64,000 bases of DNA, taken from assembly GCF_000379665.1 (NCBI RefSeq), contig NZ_KB903359.1, positions 1,765,340 to 1,829,339 of the forward strand, given 5' to 3'. How positions within the stretch are numbered: the stretch's first letter is position 1; every line of letters begins with the position of its first letter. The notes beneath the pieces are model-generated. The model saw only the letters and a program-made list of their open reading frames with translations. It was not told the origin of the DNA and ran no database searches. Positions 1-9,263 of this stretch are shown here, one piece after another. The stretch comes from Butyricimonas synergistica DSM 23225. GTDB taxonomy: Bacteria > Bacteroidota > Bacteroidia > Bacteroidales > Marinifilaceae. The position numbers and the translations under genes are program-made.

Positions 1-1018
1 TTCTTTCATCCAGCGAGGGAGGGAAGAATCCCTCAAGTAATAATCAAAAAACTGTTTTAGCCGAATCGTCCAATCCCGCCGTGCAGCATCGTTATACAAG
101 AAATGCCTCTCTCCCTTGTAATTAAGCAGCCAAGCCGGTTTATGCAAACGCCTCATCGCCAAAAACAAGTTCAACCCCTCGGAATAAGGTACGGCATCAT
201 CCCCATCGCAATGAAATATCAACAAAGGAGTTTGTATTTTATCCGCATAAAAAATAGGAGAATTTTTAACATAGCCCTCGATATCTTCCCAAAACATCTT
301 TCCCATTCTTCCCTGCGTTTCTTCATACATGAACATACGAGGCATTCCACTTCCCTCTCGTATCCCAAAATAAGCAGAAGTCATAGCGGATACGGCAGCC
401 CCCGGACTAGCACCATTTAAATAGATTCGTATGGCAATCAACATTTCAACTCGACCAAATTCACACTTCCCCAATAATAATCCTTTTGTTGCGGATTCGC
501 CTCCGTTACCCATACAGGTTTTACAAAATTCATTTTGCTCCATCACAAATCCCTAAAACCAACATAGCTCTGTTTCGTCATAGTGTATCCTCAACGCAAA
601 TACTTTCTCCATTAATCTTTTCAATTTTCGGGAAGGCAACAACTTATATATCCCGCATTCAAGTGTTTCCGTGTTCTTGGTATACAAAAAACAGATCACT
701 GGTGAGATCAAGTAATTTTTCATCACCTTGCCCATCAATCAAACGCAATACCCGTTAATTCTTCCTTCCCCATTCCCCGGTTAAAGAAGAGAAGGGGCTA
801 TCTCCTGCCAAATCCACGACCCACATATCGTAACGATCGTACAACACGACTTTATCTCCCCGGTTAAGCCAACCGGCAATACCATACGGGGAAGCAGGCT
901 TCGGACGGTCATATTCCTCATCATACACTGGATGACCGACTTCCGAAAAAATATCAGCCAATTTACCCGTATGGAAAAGTCGGTGCGGATTGCCCACCGA
1001 CTTTTCCATCTTACTCAT
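1..1018 (-). pseudogene. Decayed S9-family (prolyl oligopeptidase-like) peptidase, left end outside the window
   Basis: The minus strand carries pieces of one S9 peptidase in the right order. At about 760-1018 there is a propeller piece with the motif VLYDRYDMWVVDLAG, running in frame through a TAA near 755 into RLIDGQGDEKLLDLTSDLF. At about 425-580 there is WSKMNF followed by VTEANPQQKDYYWGSVNLVE, preceded by a TGA where a Trp is expected. At 1-420 the hydrolase C-terminus is open and includes the aspartate loop IFHCDGDDAVPYSEG and a late histidine in GERHFLYNDAA. The propeller N-terminus and the nucleophile-serine segment between the second and third pieces are missing, apparently by deletion. 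Several frameshifts and stops make a functional product very unlikely. The family assignment rests on recognised motifs. Confidence 0.8.
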
Positions 1019-1489
1019 ATAACAATATTTTCTAGGCAAAAAGACACAATGGTTTATAATATTCCATAAATATCTCTTTGTACACACTTTTTATCAAAAC
1101 TAATCCTTTACCTGAATCCTCTATCATGATAAACGCATTCACTTCTTCCAGACAAATATACAGGACTTTTTCAAAAAAGCACTCCCCGACTCGGAAAAAT
1201 ATAGAAATCATCCCGTGAAAAAAAACAGAGGAGGCATCCCGATTCTCACGGAATGCCCCTTAAAGAAAGAAAACTCACTCGTTTCGATACTATAATTCAA
1301 AACTTTATTTTCATAAATCTACCTTTATCCATTCAATTCTCAATTTCCAACAACAAATTAGCAAATGCAATCCAGCAATAAAAACTGAAACAACATATTA
1401 TTGTCAATAGACTCTTGAATTTTCATTTTCTTACCCTCATTCAAAAAAAATCACACTAGACGTCATTATTTCTTCTTTTAGACAATTTT
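1019..1489. other. Gene-poor stretch between the S9 pseudogene and locus 1
   Basis: No convincing gene is seen. The stretch contains a minus-strand stem-loop with a T-run (1218-1258), described separately, and a minus-strand TATATTTG box at 1153-1160 that matches the Bacteroidota -7 consensus. That box could once have served the S9 gene. The rest is AT-rich and featureless. Confidence 0.5.
1218..1258 (-). terminator. Rho-independent terminator at the end of locus 1
   Basis: On the minus strand GGCATTCC pairs with GGGATGCC (8 pairs, one G-T) around a 9-base loop. A short TCCTCTG spacer and a run of eight T follow. It lies about 230 bp beyond the last locus 1 gene, in the right orientation to end that transcript. 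Confidence 0.6.
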
Positions 1490-1972
1490 TCAAATCACTA
1501 TTTCCCGAGAAGTAGTATCCTCTAATTGAACTCCATTCTCGTCAAGTACTGCAATTTTATAGGGAAAAGTAGTTGGTTTTCTTCCTCTCGTGGGCACCTT
1601 CGTTATCTGATATGTAATGATTTTTTCAGGTTTAACCACGAGAGTGTATTTCCCATTTTTAACCTCTTTCTCGGTTGGCGTGTACAAGTTTTCGAATATA
1701 ATGTTCGAAATCTCTTGAGTATTCCATTCCACGAGAATTGTAACAGAATCTCCTTTTTGAATAGGCTTGTTTTTATTCGAGAAATCCATAGTCATGTTTG
1801 TTTTTCTCGATTCTTCGACAATGGTAACGGAACTTCCTTTTTGAATGGAGTAGTTTTTATCCGAGGATTCGACATTCGTGATTCCCGATTTTTCGAAATA
1901 AACGTATACACCCAAGACTATGCAGCAAAACAAAACCATAAATATAACTCTCTTCCATTGAATTAAATTCAT
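1490..1972 (-). CDS. Small membrane-anchored or secreted protein, WN type (copy A)
   Basis: The product has 160 residues. A hydrophobic N-terminus (about residues 8-26) can act as an uncleaved signal anchor; no lipobox is visible. The rest looks like a beta-rich, probably Ig-like, domain. Its key stretch is GDSVTILVEW followed by N, then KYTLVVKPEKIITYQIT and a C-terminal IAVLDENGV strand. The same order (VEVAWNP, KYTFVVKPEKTTIYNI, ITVTDKNGV) occurs in the paralogue at 6402-6869, which has an in-frame stop; this copy is intact. It is the last gene of locus 1, 15 bp after another small secreted protein. I do not recognise a named family. A periplasmic accessory role is inferred only from context. 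Confidence 0.7.
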   Translation of the reverse strand: MNLIQWKRVIFMVLFCCIVLGVYVYFEKSGITNVESSDKNYSIQKGSSVTIVEESRKTNMTMDFSNKNKPIQKGDSVTILVEWNTQEISNIIFENLYTPTEKEVKNGKYTLVVKPEKIITYQITKVPTRGRKPTTFPYKIAVLDENGVQLEDTTSREIVI

Positions 1973-1987
1973 AAACTTACCTCATGA

Positions 1988-2431
1988 TTAAACAAATCTC
2001 AATAACTCATTTTGTCTTATCGCAAACATTAAATCAGGTAATTCGGGCTGCAAAACATTCAAAGCAGTATTGATGTCTAGTACCATAACATTTACATATA
2101 CAAATACCGTCCATCCTGCACCATATTCATCCTCTATTTCTACCTCAAATACTATTGTTGTGGTAGTACTTTCATTCCCAAAAATTTCACAAGTCCATTC
2201 TCCCGTAGTAATCTGTACAGACACATTTTGGTTGTGACTACCAACTTCCGCAGCTATTATTCTATATCCTTCTTCAGGAACCAATGAAATTTGGCGCCAT
2301 TGATTCACGAGCATCGTGACAACCGGTTCAACCGCACGTACAGATTGAGCTTGAGTCTTAAAAGTATTTACTACCAACATAGTCATAATAAATAGGCATA
2401 TTGCCATTGTTGTTCTAAAAATTTTCTTCAT
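1988..2431 (-). CDS. Small secreted Ig-like (BIG2-type) protein (copy A)
   Basis: The product has 147 residues with a clear signal peptide (basic start, hydrophobic residues about 7-22, likely cleavage after TQAQ). The mature part begins with a strand typical of bacterial Ig-like group 2 domains and contains GYRIIAAEVG and EVEIEDEYGAGWTVFVYVNV. A paralogue with the same signal peptide style and the same LEDEYG landmark is at 5907-6371, but that copy carries an in-frame TGA. Together with the WN-type gene 15 bp downstream it forms a duplicated two-gene unit inside locus 1. Function is unknown. Confidence 0.7.
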   Translation of the reverse strand: MKKIFRTTMAICLFIMTMLVVNTFKTQAQSVRAVEPVVTMLVNQWRQISLVPEEGYRIIAAEVGSHNQNVSVQITTGEWTCEIFGNESTTTTIVFEVEIEDEYGAGWTVFVYVNVMVLDINTALNVLQPELPDLMFAIRQNELLRFV

Positions 2432-2501
2432 AATTTTCCATTTAATTGTTATACATTTAAAAATAAGAAAGCCTCAATGATCTGTTTCATTTAACTTCTT
2501 T

Positions 2502-5500
2502 TCATTTGCCAGCCTTGACCTTCACCCACTTTACGGCATCAGCCACAGTCATTGTCTGAGAAGGAAAGTGAGGTTTATCCTTTTCTTTCTCTTCCTCTTT
2601 CGGGGATCTATCATTCAACACGACGAATGATTTCCCTTGTTTCAATTCAAATTGACCTAAAGAAGCCCATTCCCCTTTTTCCCAAGGAAGCATGATTTCC
2701 TTGGCTTCCAATCCCTCGCCACTTACCGTATAGTATTGTACCTCGGGAATATAAAACACTATATCGGGGCACATCACGAAAATCTCATAAATTCCATCTT
2801 CCGGAATATCAGCCGACCATTCCGCTTGAGATGATCCGTTCTCGGCTCTCTTCTGATAAACACTCCTGTACTCATTCCCGTAGTATTTTCCTGCAAACTC
2901 TTTACGCCAGGGTCCCGTCAAGATCATTCCTCCATCATTTCTGCTATATGATTTCTTTTTAAAGAATAAATCAAACCATTTAGCTTTGGGAAGGATTAAT
3001 CGGAAGCCGGGGTCTTCGTTGTCGACCACGATTTCTCCAAGCTTTGGTTCAAATACCGATGGGGATATATCCTGTATCCGTTCCATCGTGTCCCGGGTTG
3101 TTCCGGCTTCCGTGACACGCATTACCGATGGGAGATTACAAGAGATGCCAAGATCCAGTGTAAATGTGTTGGAATACCCTAGTAAATGAACTTCTTTGCA
3201 TTCACCTGGCTGAAGTAAAAGATAATTGAATTCTCTCGGGTAAAAAGAATAAACAATAAAACCAGGGTGCTTTCCCGCATTCCAAATTTGGAAATGAGCC
3301 ATCGACCCGCGACCATATCCTAGTTCGACCCGTTCAACTTTTAAATCTTGAACCCGAAAACTAGTTGCGGCTTGCGATCCCCATGTTTGTAATACTTGAT
3401 TGAAATCAAATCCCAAGCTCGATTGTATCGCATAGCACAACGTGTCAAGGGGAACTTCCCCGCAATGCGTGGTATAAAAAGAGCGCAAAAAATGATAAAA
3501 CTTCCCTTGTGAAACATAAACTGCCACCTGATCCAACAAAGTCACCATTTTCAAATCCACCATTTTCTGCAAAACGTAAGGCGATACACTCGGATCTTGT
3601 GCTGCTTCCTCCAACGTGTGATCCTGTAAATAAAAGTGAGCAGCTAAATCGCTATTATCGGTTATTATTTCTCTTTTAATTCTTGAATAAGATTTTGTGC
3701 TATAATCTTTTCCCTTGGCAATGAATTGTTTTAATATCCGGTCAATCGTCCAGTAACGGGAAGAGGTGATTGTCACCGACGGTTCTAAAAAAAGAGGCAG
3801 GCAACAATACGGGTATATTATCGCAGAACGACTCGTGTAAGCCTTGGGATTAAGCCTTTCCCAAAACGGATTACTCATATTTTTGGCACTTGTCTGGCTT
3901 AAAAAAGGAATCGTTACAAAACGGGCACCCATTATCAGACGTATCGACTCTTCTGCTTGTTTCTCATCTTTCTTCAAAAAGTAAGTATAAGCACTCATAT
4001 CCATTCCCACTCCCCGCTCACCTAACAACACCATTCCCGGTTGAATATATTCGCTCCGCCCTTTCCAAACCCGAGCATGAGAAACAAACGGGAGTGGAGT
4101 CTCCACCAACTGCAAGCGACTCCCTTCCCCCGAGTACCAATCCCGACGTACCATGAAATCTGAAATACTATCTACTTTCCCCGAGTCATAAATAGAAAAA
4201 GAGGCAATCTTTCCTAAATTCATTAGAACATCCTTTCCTATTTGCCCTAATAACTCTTTCTCATCAAATTGTTTAACGATAGGTGTTACAAAATCATGTC
4301 CTTTAAAATAATACCAATCTACCAGTATATCTTGTAAATTTATCGTCTTGTGCTCGTAATCCCCAGCACAAAGAGAGATGCCTTCCAAGGGGCGAGACGG
4401 CAAAAACTGTAAAGTGTCGCCTTGTCGACGACGCTCCCCCTGAGACAACACTACCGGTTGAACGGGAGCCACCACCTGGAGGCGATAAAACGTGTAATCA
4501 CTACCCGATAAAAACGGGAAGGAAGGATTGACGGGCGGGACGGTCACTGGATACCACATCACTTCCGGCACCAGTATCAAAGAGGCGTCACTCACCAATA
4601 CATGGCGACGCCCCAGGTGGAAGAAGTTATTACCACGTTTCGTGTCATAATACGCCGCATCCTCTAAGTCCAGATAAGCTATCCGTCCATCCGGCACACC
4701 GGAATAACGCATGAACAAATGAACACTATCCCCCGCTGCCAGGAAACGTTCGACCACGACCACCTGGGCGTCACGAGTAAAGGCAAGCGATTTACCCCGC
4801 TCTTCCAAACACTCCACCTCTAATCCCGGATTCAAGTACAACACCAAACGAGATACCGGTTTATTGTTTGGGTTACGTAACGTCAATTCACTGGCAGATA
4901 TGATTCGATCACCGGCTTGACGGAACGTGATACTATGCTGCGACACCCGACAGGACTCTTCTACGTCATGACGAACAAAAGCAGCACGATATTCGGCACG
5001 TGCAGATTTTTCCCGCACGAAGCCACTAGCGTAAATACCTCCCAATAATATCCCGATAAACAACAAGATGATACCACTGTAACTAAATCGAATTACTATT
5101 CGTCGCTCATTAGGCAATCGCTCCTGCAAACGAATTGTCCAACAGATCAAGCCGATTCCTGCTAATAAATAAGCCAATCGGTGAAGCAAATAATTCCAAC
5201 CTTCCACGTGTCCGGTCGCCACAGAGAAAACATTTGACAAAGTACTCCCGGAAAAATCAAACAGCCCGTGGAATACACCCGGTAAAATTGCGACCGAACA
5301 ATAGAGAAACACTAATAATAGTAACATCGACAATGCCCGAGAACGGGTCAACCACGTTATCCATAAGGCAAATCCCGTGAAAAACACCAGCGACGGTATT
5401 GTCAACGTCAAGAAATAATACAAATAATACAATGGATTAAAAGGTGCCTGACTACCCCAAATATTCATCCCGCAACACACGAGTAGGGAAAAAAAGCCTA

Positions 5501-5864
5501 CTGAAAGAAGAACAAAAATGATCCCAACCGTCTTGCCGAGAAGATACTCCCCGTTGCTCACCGGACGGGCATGTAACGACGCAATCGTTTCTCCCCGCCG
5601 TTCCCGAAAAAATAGGTTAGTCACCAGGAAGATGACAAAAAAAGCCTGTACAATATTGTAAAGATAAGCATTAACTAGCGGAAAAGAAAACGTTTGGTGG
5701 TGCATCAACCAACTCCAACTCGATAGGGTCACTTTCCCTTGTATCAGCCATTGCCATAAAGAAATTCCTCCCACGGCAAGTAAAAACAATATCCAAAAGT
5801 TAAACGAACGACACACCAACCTGGCTTCGTATGATGCTACCACTTTTACGTTTTTCAAATCCAT
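2502..5864 (-). CDS. ABC-2 permease fused to a zinc-less M1-peptidase-like periplasmic region
   Basis: The product has 1120 residues. Residues 1-290 hold about seven membrane segments and the GldF-like motif FFRERRGETIASLHARPVSN, as in ABC-2 permeases. The long region that follows resembles the permease/M1 aminopeptidase fusions of Bacteroidota: it ends in a helical part (VLQKMVDLKMVTLLDQVAVY, then LDTLCYAIQSSLG) like the C-terminal half of M1 enzymes. No HExxH motif is present, so zinc peptidase activity is not expected. The last 120 residues, ending in TVADAVKWVKV, look like a golvesin/Xly-type beta domain. It probably works with the ATPase at 9264-10184. The fold of the middle region is inferred from motifs only. 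Confidence 0.7.
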   Translation of the reverse strand: MDLKNVKVVASYEARLVCRSFNFWILFLLAVGGISLWQWLIQGKVTLSSWSWLMHHQTFSFPLVNAYLYNIVQAFFVIFLVTNLFFRERRGETIASLHARPVSNGEYLLGKTVGIIFVLLSVGFFSLLVCCGMNIWGSQAPFNPLYYLYYFLTLTIPSLVFFTGFALWITWLTRSRALSMLLLLVFLYCSVAILPGVFHGLFDFSGSTLSNVFSVATGHVEGWNYLLHRLAYLLAGIGLICWTIRLQERLPNERRIVIRFSYSGIILLFIGILLGGIYASGFVREKSARAEYRAAFVRHDVEESCRVSQHSITFRQAGDRIISASELTLRNPNNKPVSRLVLYLNPGLEVECLEERGKSLAFTRDAQVVVVERFLAAGDSVHLFMRYSGVPDGRIAYLDLEDAAYYDTKRGNNFFHLGRRHVLVSDASLILVPEVMWYPVTVPPVNPSFPFLSGSDYTFYRLQVVAPVQPVVLSQGERRRQGDTLQFLPSRPLEGISLCAGDYEHKTINLQDILVDWYYFKGHDFVTPIVKQFDEKELLGQIGKDVLMNLGKIASFSIYDSGKVDSISDFMVRRDWYSGEGSRLQLVETPLPFVSHARVWKGRSEYIQPGMVLLGERGVGMDMSAYTYFLKKDEKQAEESIRLIMGARFVTIPFLSQTSAKNMSNPFWERLNPKAYTSRSAIIYPYCCLPLFLEPSVTITSSRYWTIDRILKQFIAKGKDYSTKSYSRIKREIITDNSDLAAHFYLQDHTLEEAAQDPSVSPYVLQKMVDLKMVTLLDQVAVYVSQGKFYHFLRSFYTTHCGEVPLDTLCYAIQSSLGFDFNQVLQTWGSQAATSFRVQDLKVERVELGYGRGSMAHFQIWNAGKHPGFIVYSFYPREFNYLLLQPGECKEVHLLGYSNTFTLDLGISCNLPSVMRVTEAGTTRDTMERIQDISPSVFEPKLGEIVVDNEDPGFRLILPKAKWFDLFFKKKSYSRNDGGMILTGPWRKEFAGKYYGNEYRSVYQKRAENGSSQAEWSADIPEDGIYEIFVMCPDIVFYIPEVQYYTVSGEGLEAKEIMLPWEKGEWASLGQFELKQGKSFVVLNDRSPKEEEKEKDKPHFPSQTMTVADAVKWVKVKAGK

Positions 5865-5906
5865 GATATTATTGTATTTAGTAATTAAAATAAAGCCCAG
5901 AAATTA

Positions 5907-6371
5907 TCAGTTATCTTTTTTTATCGCATCACCAATCATTATATTTTTCAACGTGGATAAAACTTGTCGCCATCCAATAGGGCTTTCCATTATCCGAACA
6001 AATATATTCGACGATATGACTTGTCGCATCCCATACTCATCTTCAAGCATTACATTAGCAGTTATTACGGCAATCCCAACATTCACAGGCTTTGCCCCCA
6101 TAAATTTCAAAATTCACCCGAATATATTATTCGTTAAACTATAAAAATTGATTTCAACTACATTTACTACAAACGGATCACTTGATATATACCACCTATT
6201 TATCACTCTATATCCATTTGTATTAACAGTTAATTCTGTTTCATGTGTAGCACCTTGATACATCTCCACAGTTGTTTCGGAAGGCGTAATACTCTGTGCT
6301 ATAGAAGTATTTATTCCCCCAAAAGTCATGATAAAAAAGCACATGACTACCATTAATATTTTAATTTTCAT
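5907..6371 (-). pseudogene. Small secreted Ig-like protein (copy B), interrupted by one in-frame TGA
   Basis: The first open part (85 codons) has a signal peptide ending in SIAQ and GYRVINRW, which matches GYRIIAAE in copy A at 1988-2431. After codon 85 there is a single TGA (6114-6116); the same frame then stays open for 69 codons to 5907 and includes NVMLEDEYGMRQV, the counterpart of VEIEDEYGAGW in copy A. No frameshift is needed to join the halves. It is either a recent nonsense allele or a readthrough gene. It sits 30 bp downstream of the WN-type copy B, which has the same kind of lesion. Confidence 0.75.
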
Positions 6372-6401
6372 AATACTTATTTTGATGGTTAAAGATAAAC
6401 G

Positions 6402-6869
6402 TCACTTATTTTTTCCTTGTTGCTTGCTCTTCACTTCTTCTTTTATTTCGACTCCATTTTTATCTGTCACCGTAATTTTACGAGAAGCTAATTCTTCTTT
6501 ACCGTTTCGATAATAGTACTTAATGTTATATATCGTCGTTTTTTCCGGTTTAACCACGAACGTGTATTTTCAGTTTTTGATATCTCGAGGCGTGACTTTG
6601 TAGACCAAAGTATCAAAAACAATTTTTTCTACTAATTCCGGGTTCCAAGCCACCTCAACGGTAAGCGGGGTTCCTTTTTGAATTATAGACTCTTTAATTT
6701 TCATCATCTTACCCCCATTCAGAAAGATTATCTTAGACATCCATGTTTCTTTCGTAGAAGTTACTTCTTGAATTACTTTTTTTCGGGAAGTAGTATCCTT
6801 CGATTGAGCGTTTACTTCTGTTACCACATAGCATAATAACACTACAAATAATAAACTATACTTTTTCAT
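6402..6869 (-). pseudogene. Small secreted WN-type protein (copy B), interrupted by one in-frame TGA
   Basis: The best start is the ATG at 6869, which gives the signal peptide MKKYSLLFVVLLCYVVTEVN with cleavage near NAQ; an upstream ATG at 6923 lies inside a hairpin repeat and is unlikely. Ninety-nine codons are open, then a TGA occurs at 6570-6572. The same frame continues to the natural stop at 6402-6404, encoding KYTFVVKPEKTTIYNI and KITVTDKNGVEI. In copy A (1490-1972) the matching residues are NGKYTLVVKPEK, so the TGA replaces a glycine codon, most simply GGA to TGA. Everything else is intact. Confidence 0.8.
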
Positions 6870-6889
6870 AATACAAATTTTAAACGTGC

Positions 6890-6934
6890 AAAATGCAGAA
6901 TTGAAATTCTTTTTCATTTTCAATTCTGCATTTT
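6890..6934. repeat. Perfect 17-bp inverted repeat of the AATTGAAAAT-type intergenic element
   Basis: AAAATGCAGAATTGAAA (6890-6906) is perfectly inverted at 6918-6934 with an 11-base spacer. It lies in the gap between the ABC permease and the WN-type copy B. The same core, GAAAATGCAGAATTGAAAAT, reappears at the 3' end of the dsrK-like gene near 29080. It is probably a dispersed palindromic element; transcribed, it would make a strong hairpin. Confidence 0.75.
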
Positions 6935-6944
6935 CAATTATTTA

Positions 6945-9239
6945 TCATCTTCCTCTCCGGCGTACCCAGATAAAGATAGCGAAGAATGCCAGAATACCCG
7001 GCAGGATACCCATCAACACGATTTTCCAATAGTACATACCATCCATTCCGAGGCGTACAGCATTATCGGGAGGCGTGGGACGACGAACATCGATCGGCAC
7101 TTCCTCCTCCGAAAGCCAAAAGAATGAACCGGAGATGAGAGAGTAATTGGCTGCCGGAACATCTTTCCGACCTATACTGATCTCCCCGTTGCTCAAACAA
7201 TCAGCATCACCGAGGATAAGGATACGTTGTTCTTTATCCCCAACCTGACGGGACAATGCCAACACCGTGGGATAGGAACGTTCCACTTCTCCCACGGCAG
7301 GATTCATGCGGACAGTATCATCCAGAAAGTCGGTCGTTTCCACTTCGTTCCAACTGCCAATAGTGTCACTCACGAAAAGCGGAGTTACCTGGAATCCTTT
7401 ATCCTCCGTGTATTCCAAAGCCGTACTTCCAGGCATAGTTACCACGTATTCCCTTCGATAAAGCGTTTCGAAAACATAAGCAATGTCCTTCGCCTCCTTT
7501 GTAGGGCGGGCAATGATGAAATCCGGATCGAAATTCTCGCTCGTTTTCACCAAACGTCCCGGTAAGAATTTCACCCCAAACGACTCGACAATCGGGTTCA
7601 TGACCTCTTGGCGACGAGGTTCTCCGGCAATGACTAAATTACCTCCACGGGCAACATAAGCATCCAGATGCTCCTTTTCCCGTGCGGTCAACCCGTGACG
7701 CATATCAGCAATCACCATGATATTCACGTTCTCAGGCACGGGCTTGTCGAGGGTCAACTCCATGAAGTCGAAACCCTGATTTATCAACGAGTAGCGGTAA
7801 GGCTTATCCTGCGCGAAACGATTGTAATCCCGGTCGCCTTCCCGAATACAATCCCGTTCGCCGTGCCCTTTCACGAACCCAACCAAGGGTAACTCCATCA
7901 CCAATCGCTTGAATGCTGCCGAAATCTCCGTCTCGAAAGGGAAACGCTGTATATCATCAAATATACGCAAGAAAGTTTTCTCCCCGTTTTCCCGTTCGAG
8001 CAGACGCACGAAACGATTACCCTCGGGCTCAAGGTCAACGATTTTCTTCACGTCCTCCGGTCGCATGAACAGATTGGAATCCAAATCCCATATCTGGGCT
8101 CGTTTCAACATCCGCTCCCGGTCGGACAGATTCGGGTAAGCCCGATCCAATTCAGGATTTTTCGCCTTATCGTAATAATAAATATACTTCATCGTGATCT
8201 CCGGCTTAAAACGGGTGTACATTCTGAAACGCCGAAGATCGTCATTCACGTTCCGCGGTAACCCCGCCCAGTAATTTTCCTCCAGAATATTCACGAACGT
8301 AGTGATCGTCAGCTTTCCGTCCATCCGAGCCACGATATCCTGGCTATTAGGCGTCAGCGTGCGCATCTTCGTGTGGGTAGCATCGTAAAATGACATAAAA
8401 TGAGGACGGGACGTGATGTACCCCATGAGCATCGCCGCCATAACGACTCCGGCATATTTTCCCCACGTCACCGCCCAGGAAGTTCTCTGACGCCGTCCTT
8501 GCAGGCGGATGATGGAAAGCATCAGAAAAAGCACGATTACAATTAAAAAATACAAGACATCTTCACTACATATCAATCCCCGGATAAATTCGTCCGCACG
8601 CCCACCGATCGCCAACCAGTAGGTAATATCCCGGACGAACTCGATATCCTGCCACATCCCTTTCACATAGTTCAACACGGCAAGCATTGCCAGAGTGCCC
8701 ATCGCCGCCACGACTTGATAAGAAGTGACACTCGACATAAACAACCCGATAGCGGCGTAAGCACACAATAACAAGTAAAGCCCCAGGAGTCCCGAAAGCA
8801 TCGCCGGGAAATCGGCATTCTCCACCGCACAGGCGGCAAAAATCATGTATATAAACAATATCCCTGCCAGCACGAGCCCGTAAATCATCATAGAAAGATA
8901 TTTCCCAAGGATAATCTGCACGTTCGTCACCGGCGAGGAGTACAGCAGCTTGATGGAGCCACTGCTCAACTCCCGGCTCATTAAACTCATCGTCAACAGG
9001 GGTATGTAAAGGTAGAGATATTGTTGCATCTGAGTGAACAATCCCCGCATACCGCCGAACGTGCCCTCCGTCACGCTCCACAAGCGGTAGCCAAGTGACT
9101 GGCTACGGACGTAACTCCCGAGCATATCAGTAAACGCCATGCTCGCCTGGAAAGTAAAAATCACCAGGATAAGCCACGCCACGGGTGAATAGAACAGGGT
9201 TTGCAATTCCGTGCGGGCTATTTTATATATTGTCTTCAT
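6945..9239 (-). CDS. ABC transporter permease fused to a GldG-like domain
   Basis: The product has 764 residues. Residues 1-250 form a GldF-like ABC-2 permease with about six membrane helices and SRELSSGSIKLLYSSPVTN, the usual cytoplasmic motif of this group. Residues about 280-720 are a periplasmic GldG/ABC_transp_aux region with TLTPNSQDIV near its start and VKGHGERDCIREGDRDYNRF plus IADMRHGLTAREKEHLDAYV in the middle. A final membrane helix (about 735-758) is followed by RRRGR. Fusion of GldF- and GldG-like parts is common in Bacteroidota. It lies 24 bp after the ATPase gene, so the two form one transporter. The substrate is unknown; gliding is not implied because no other gld gene is present. 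Confidence 0.85.
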   Translation of the reverse strand: MKTIYKIARTELQTLFYSPVAWLILVIFTFQASMAFTDMLGSYVRSQSLGYRLWSVTEGTFGGMRGLFTQMQQYLYLYIPLLTMSLMSRELSSGSIKLLYSSPVTNVQIILGKYLSMMIYGLVLAGILFIYMIFAACAVENADFPAMLSGLLGLYLLLCAYAAIGLFMSSVTSYQVVAAMGTLAMLAVLNYVKGMWQDIEFVRDITYWLAIGGRADEFIRGLICSEDVLYFLIVIVLFLMLSIIRLQGRRQRTSWAVTWGKYAGVVMAAMLMGYITSRPHFMSFYDATHTKMRTLTPNSQDIVARMDGKLTITTFVNILEENYWAGLPRNVNDDLRRFRMYTRFKPEITMKYIYYYDKAKNPELDRAYPNLSDRERMLKRAQIWDLDSNLFMRPEDVKKIVDLEPEGNRFVRLLERENGEKTFLRIFDDIQRFPFETEISAAFKRLVMELPLVGFVKGHGERDCIREGDRDYNRFAQDKPYRYSLINQGFDFMELTLDKPVPENVNIMVIADMRHGLTAREKEHLDAYVARGGNLVIAGEPRRQEVMNPIVESFGVKFLPGRLVKTSENFDPDFIIARPTKEAKDIAYVFETLYRREYVVTMPGSTALEYTEDKGFQVTPLFVSDTIGSWNEVETTDFLDDTVRMNPAVGEVERSYPTVLALSRQVGDKEQRILILGDADCLSNGEISIGRKDVPAANYSLISGSFFWLSEEEVPIDVRRPTPPDNAVRLGMDGMYYWKIVLMGILPGILAFFAIFIWVRRRGR

Positions 9240-9263
9240 TTTCTTGTCTGTTTATTAAGTGAT

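Noticed and set aside
6870-6923. Upstream start (6923) for the WN-type copy B
   Set aside because: The added 18 residues come from the palindromic repeat and would bury the signal peptide; the ATG at 6869 gives a normal signal peptide.
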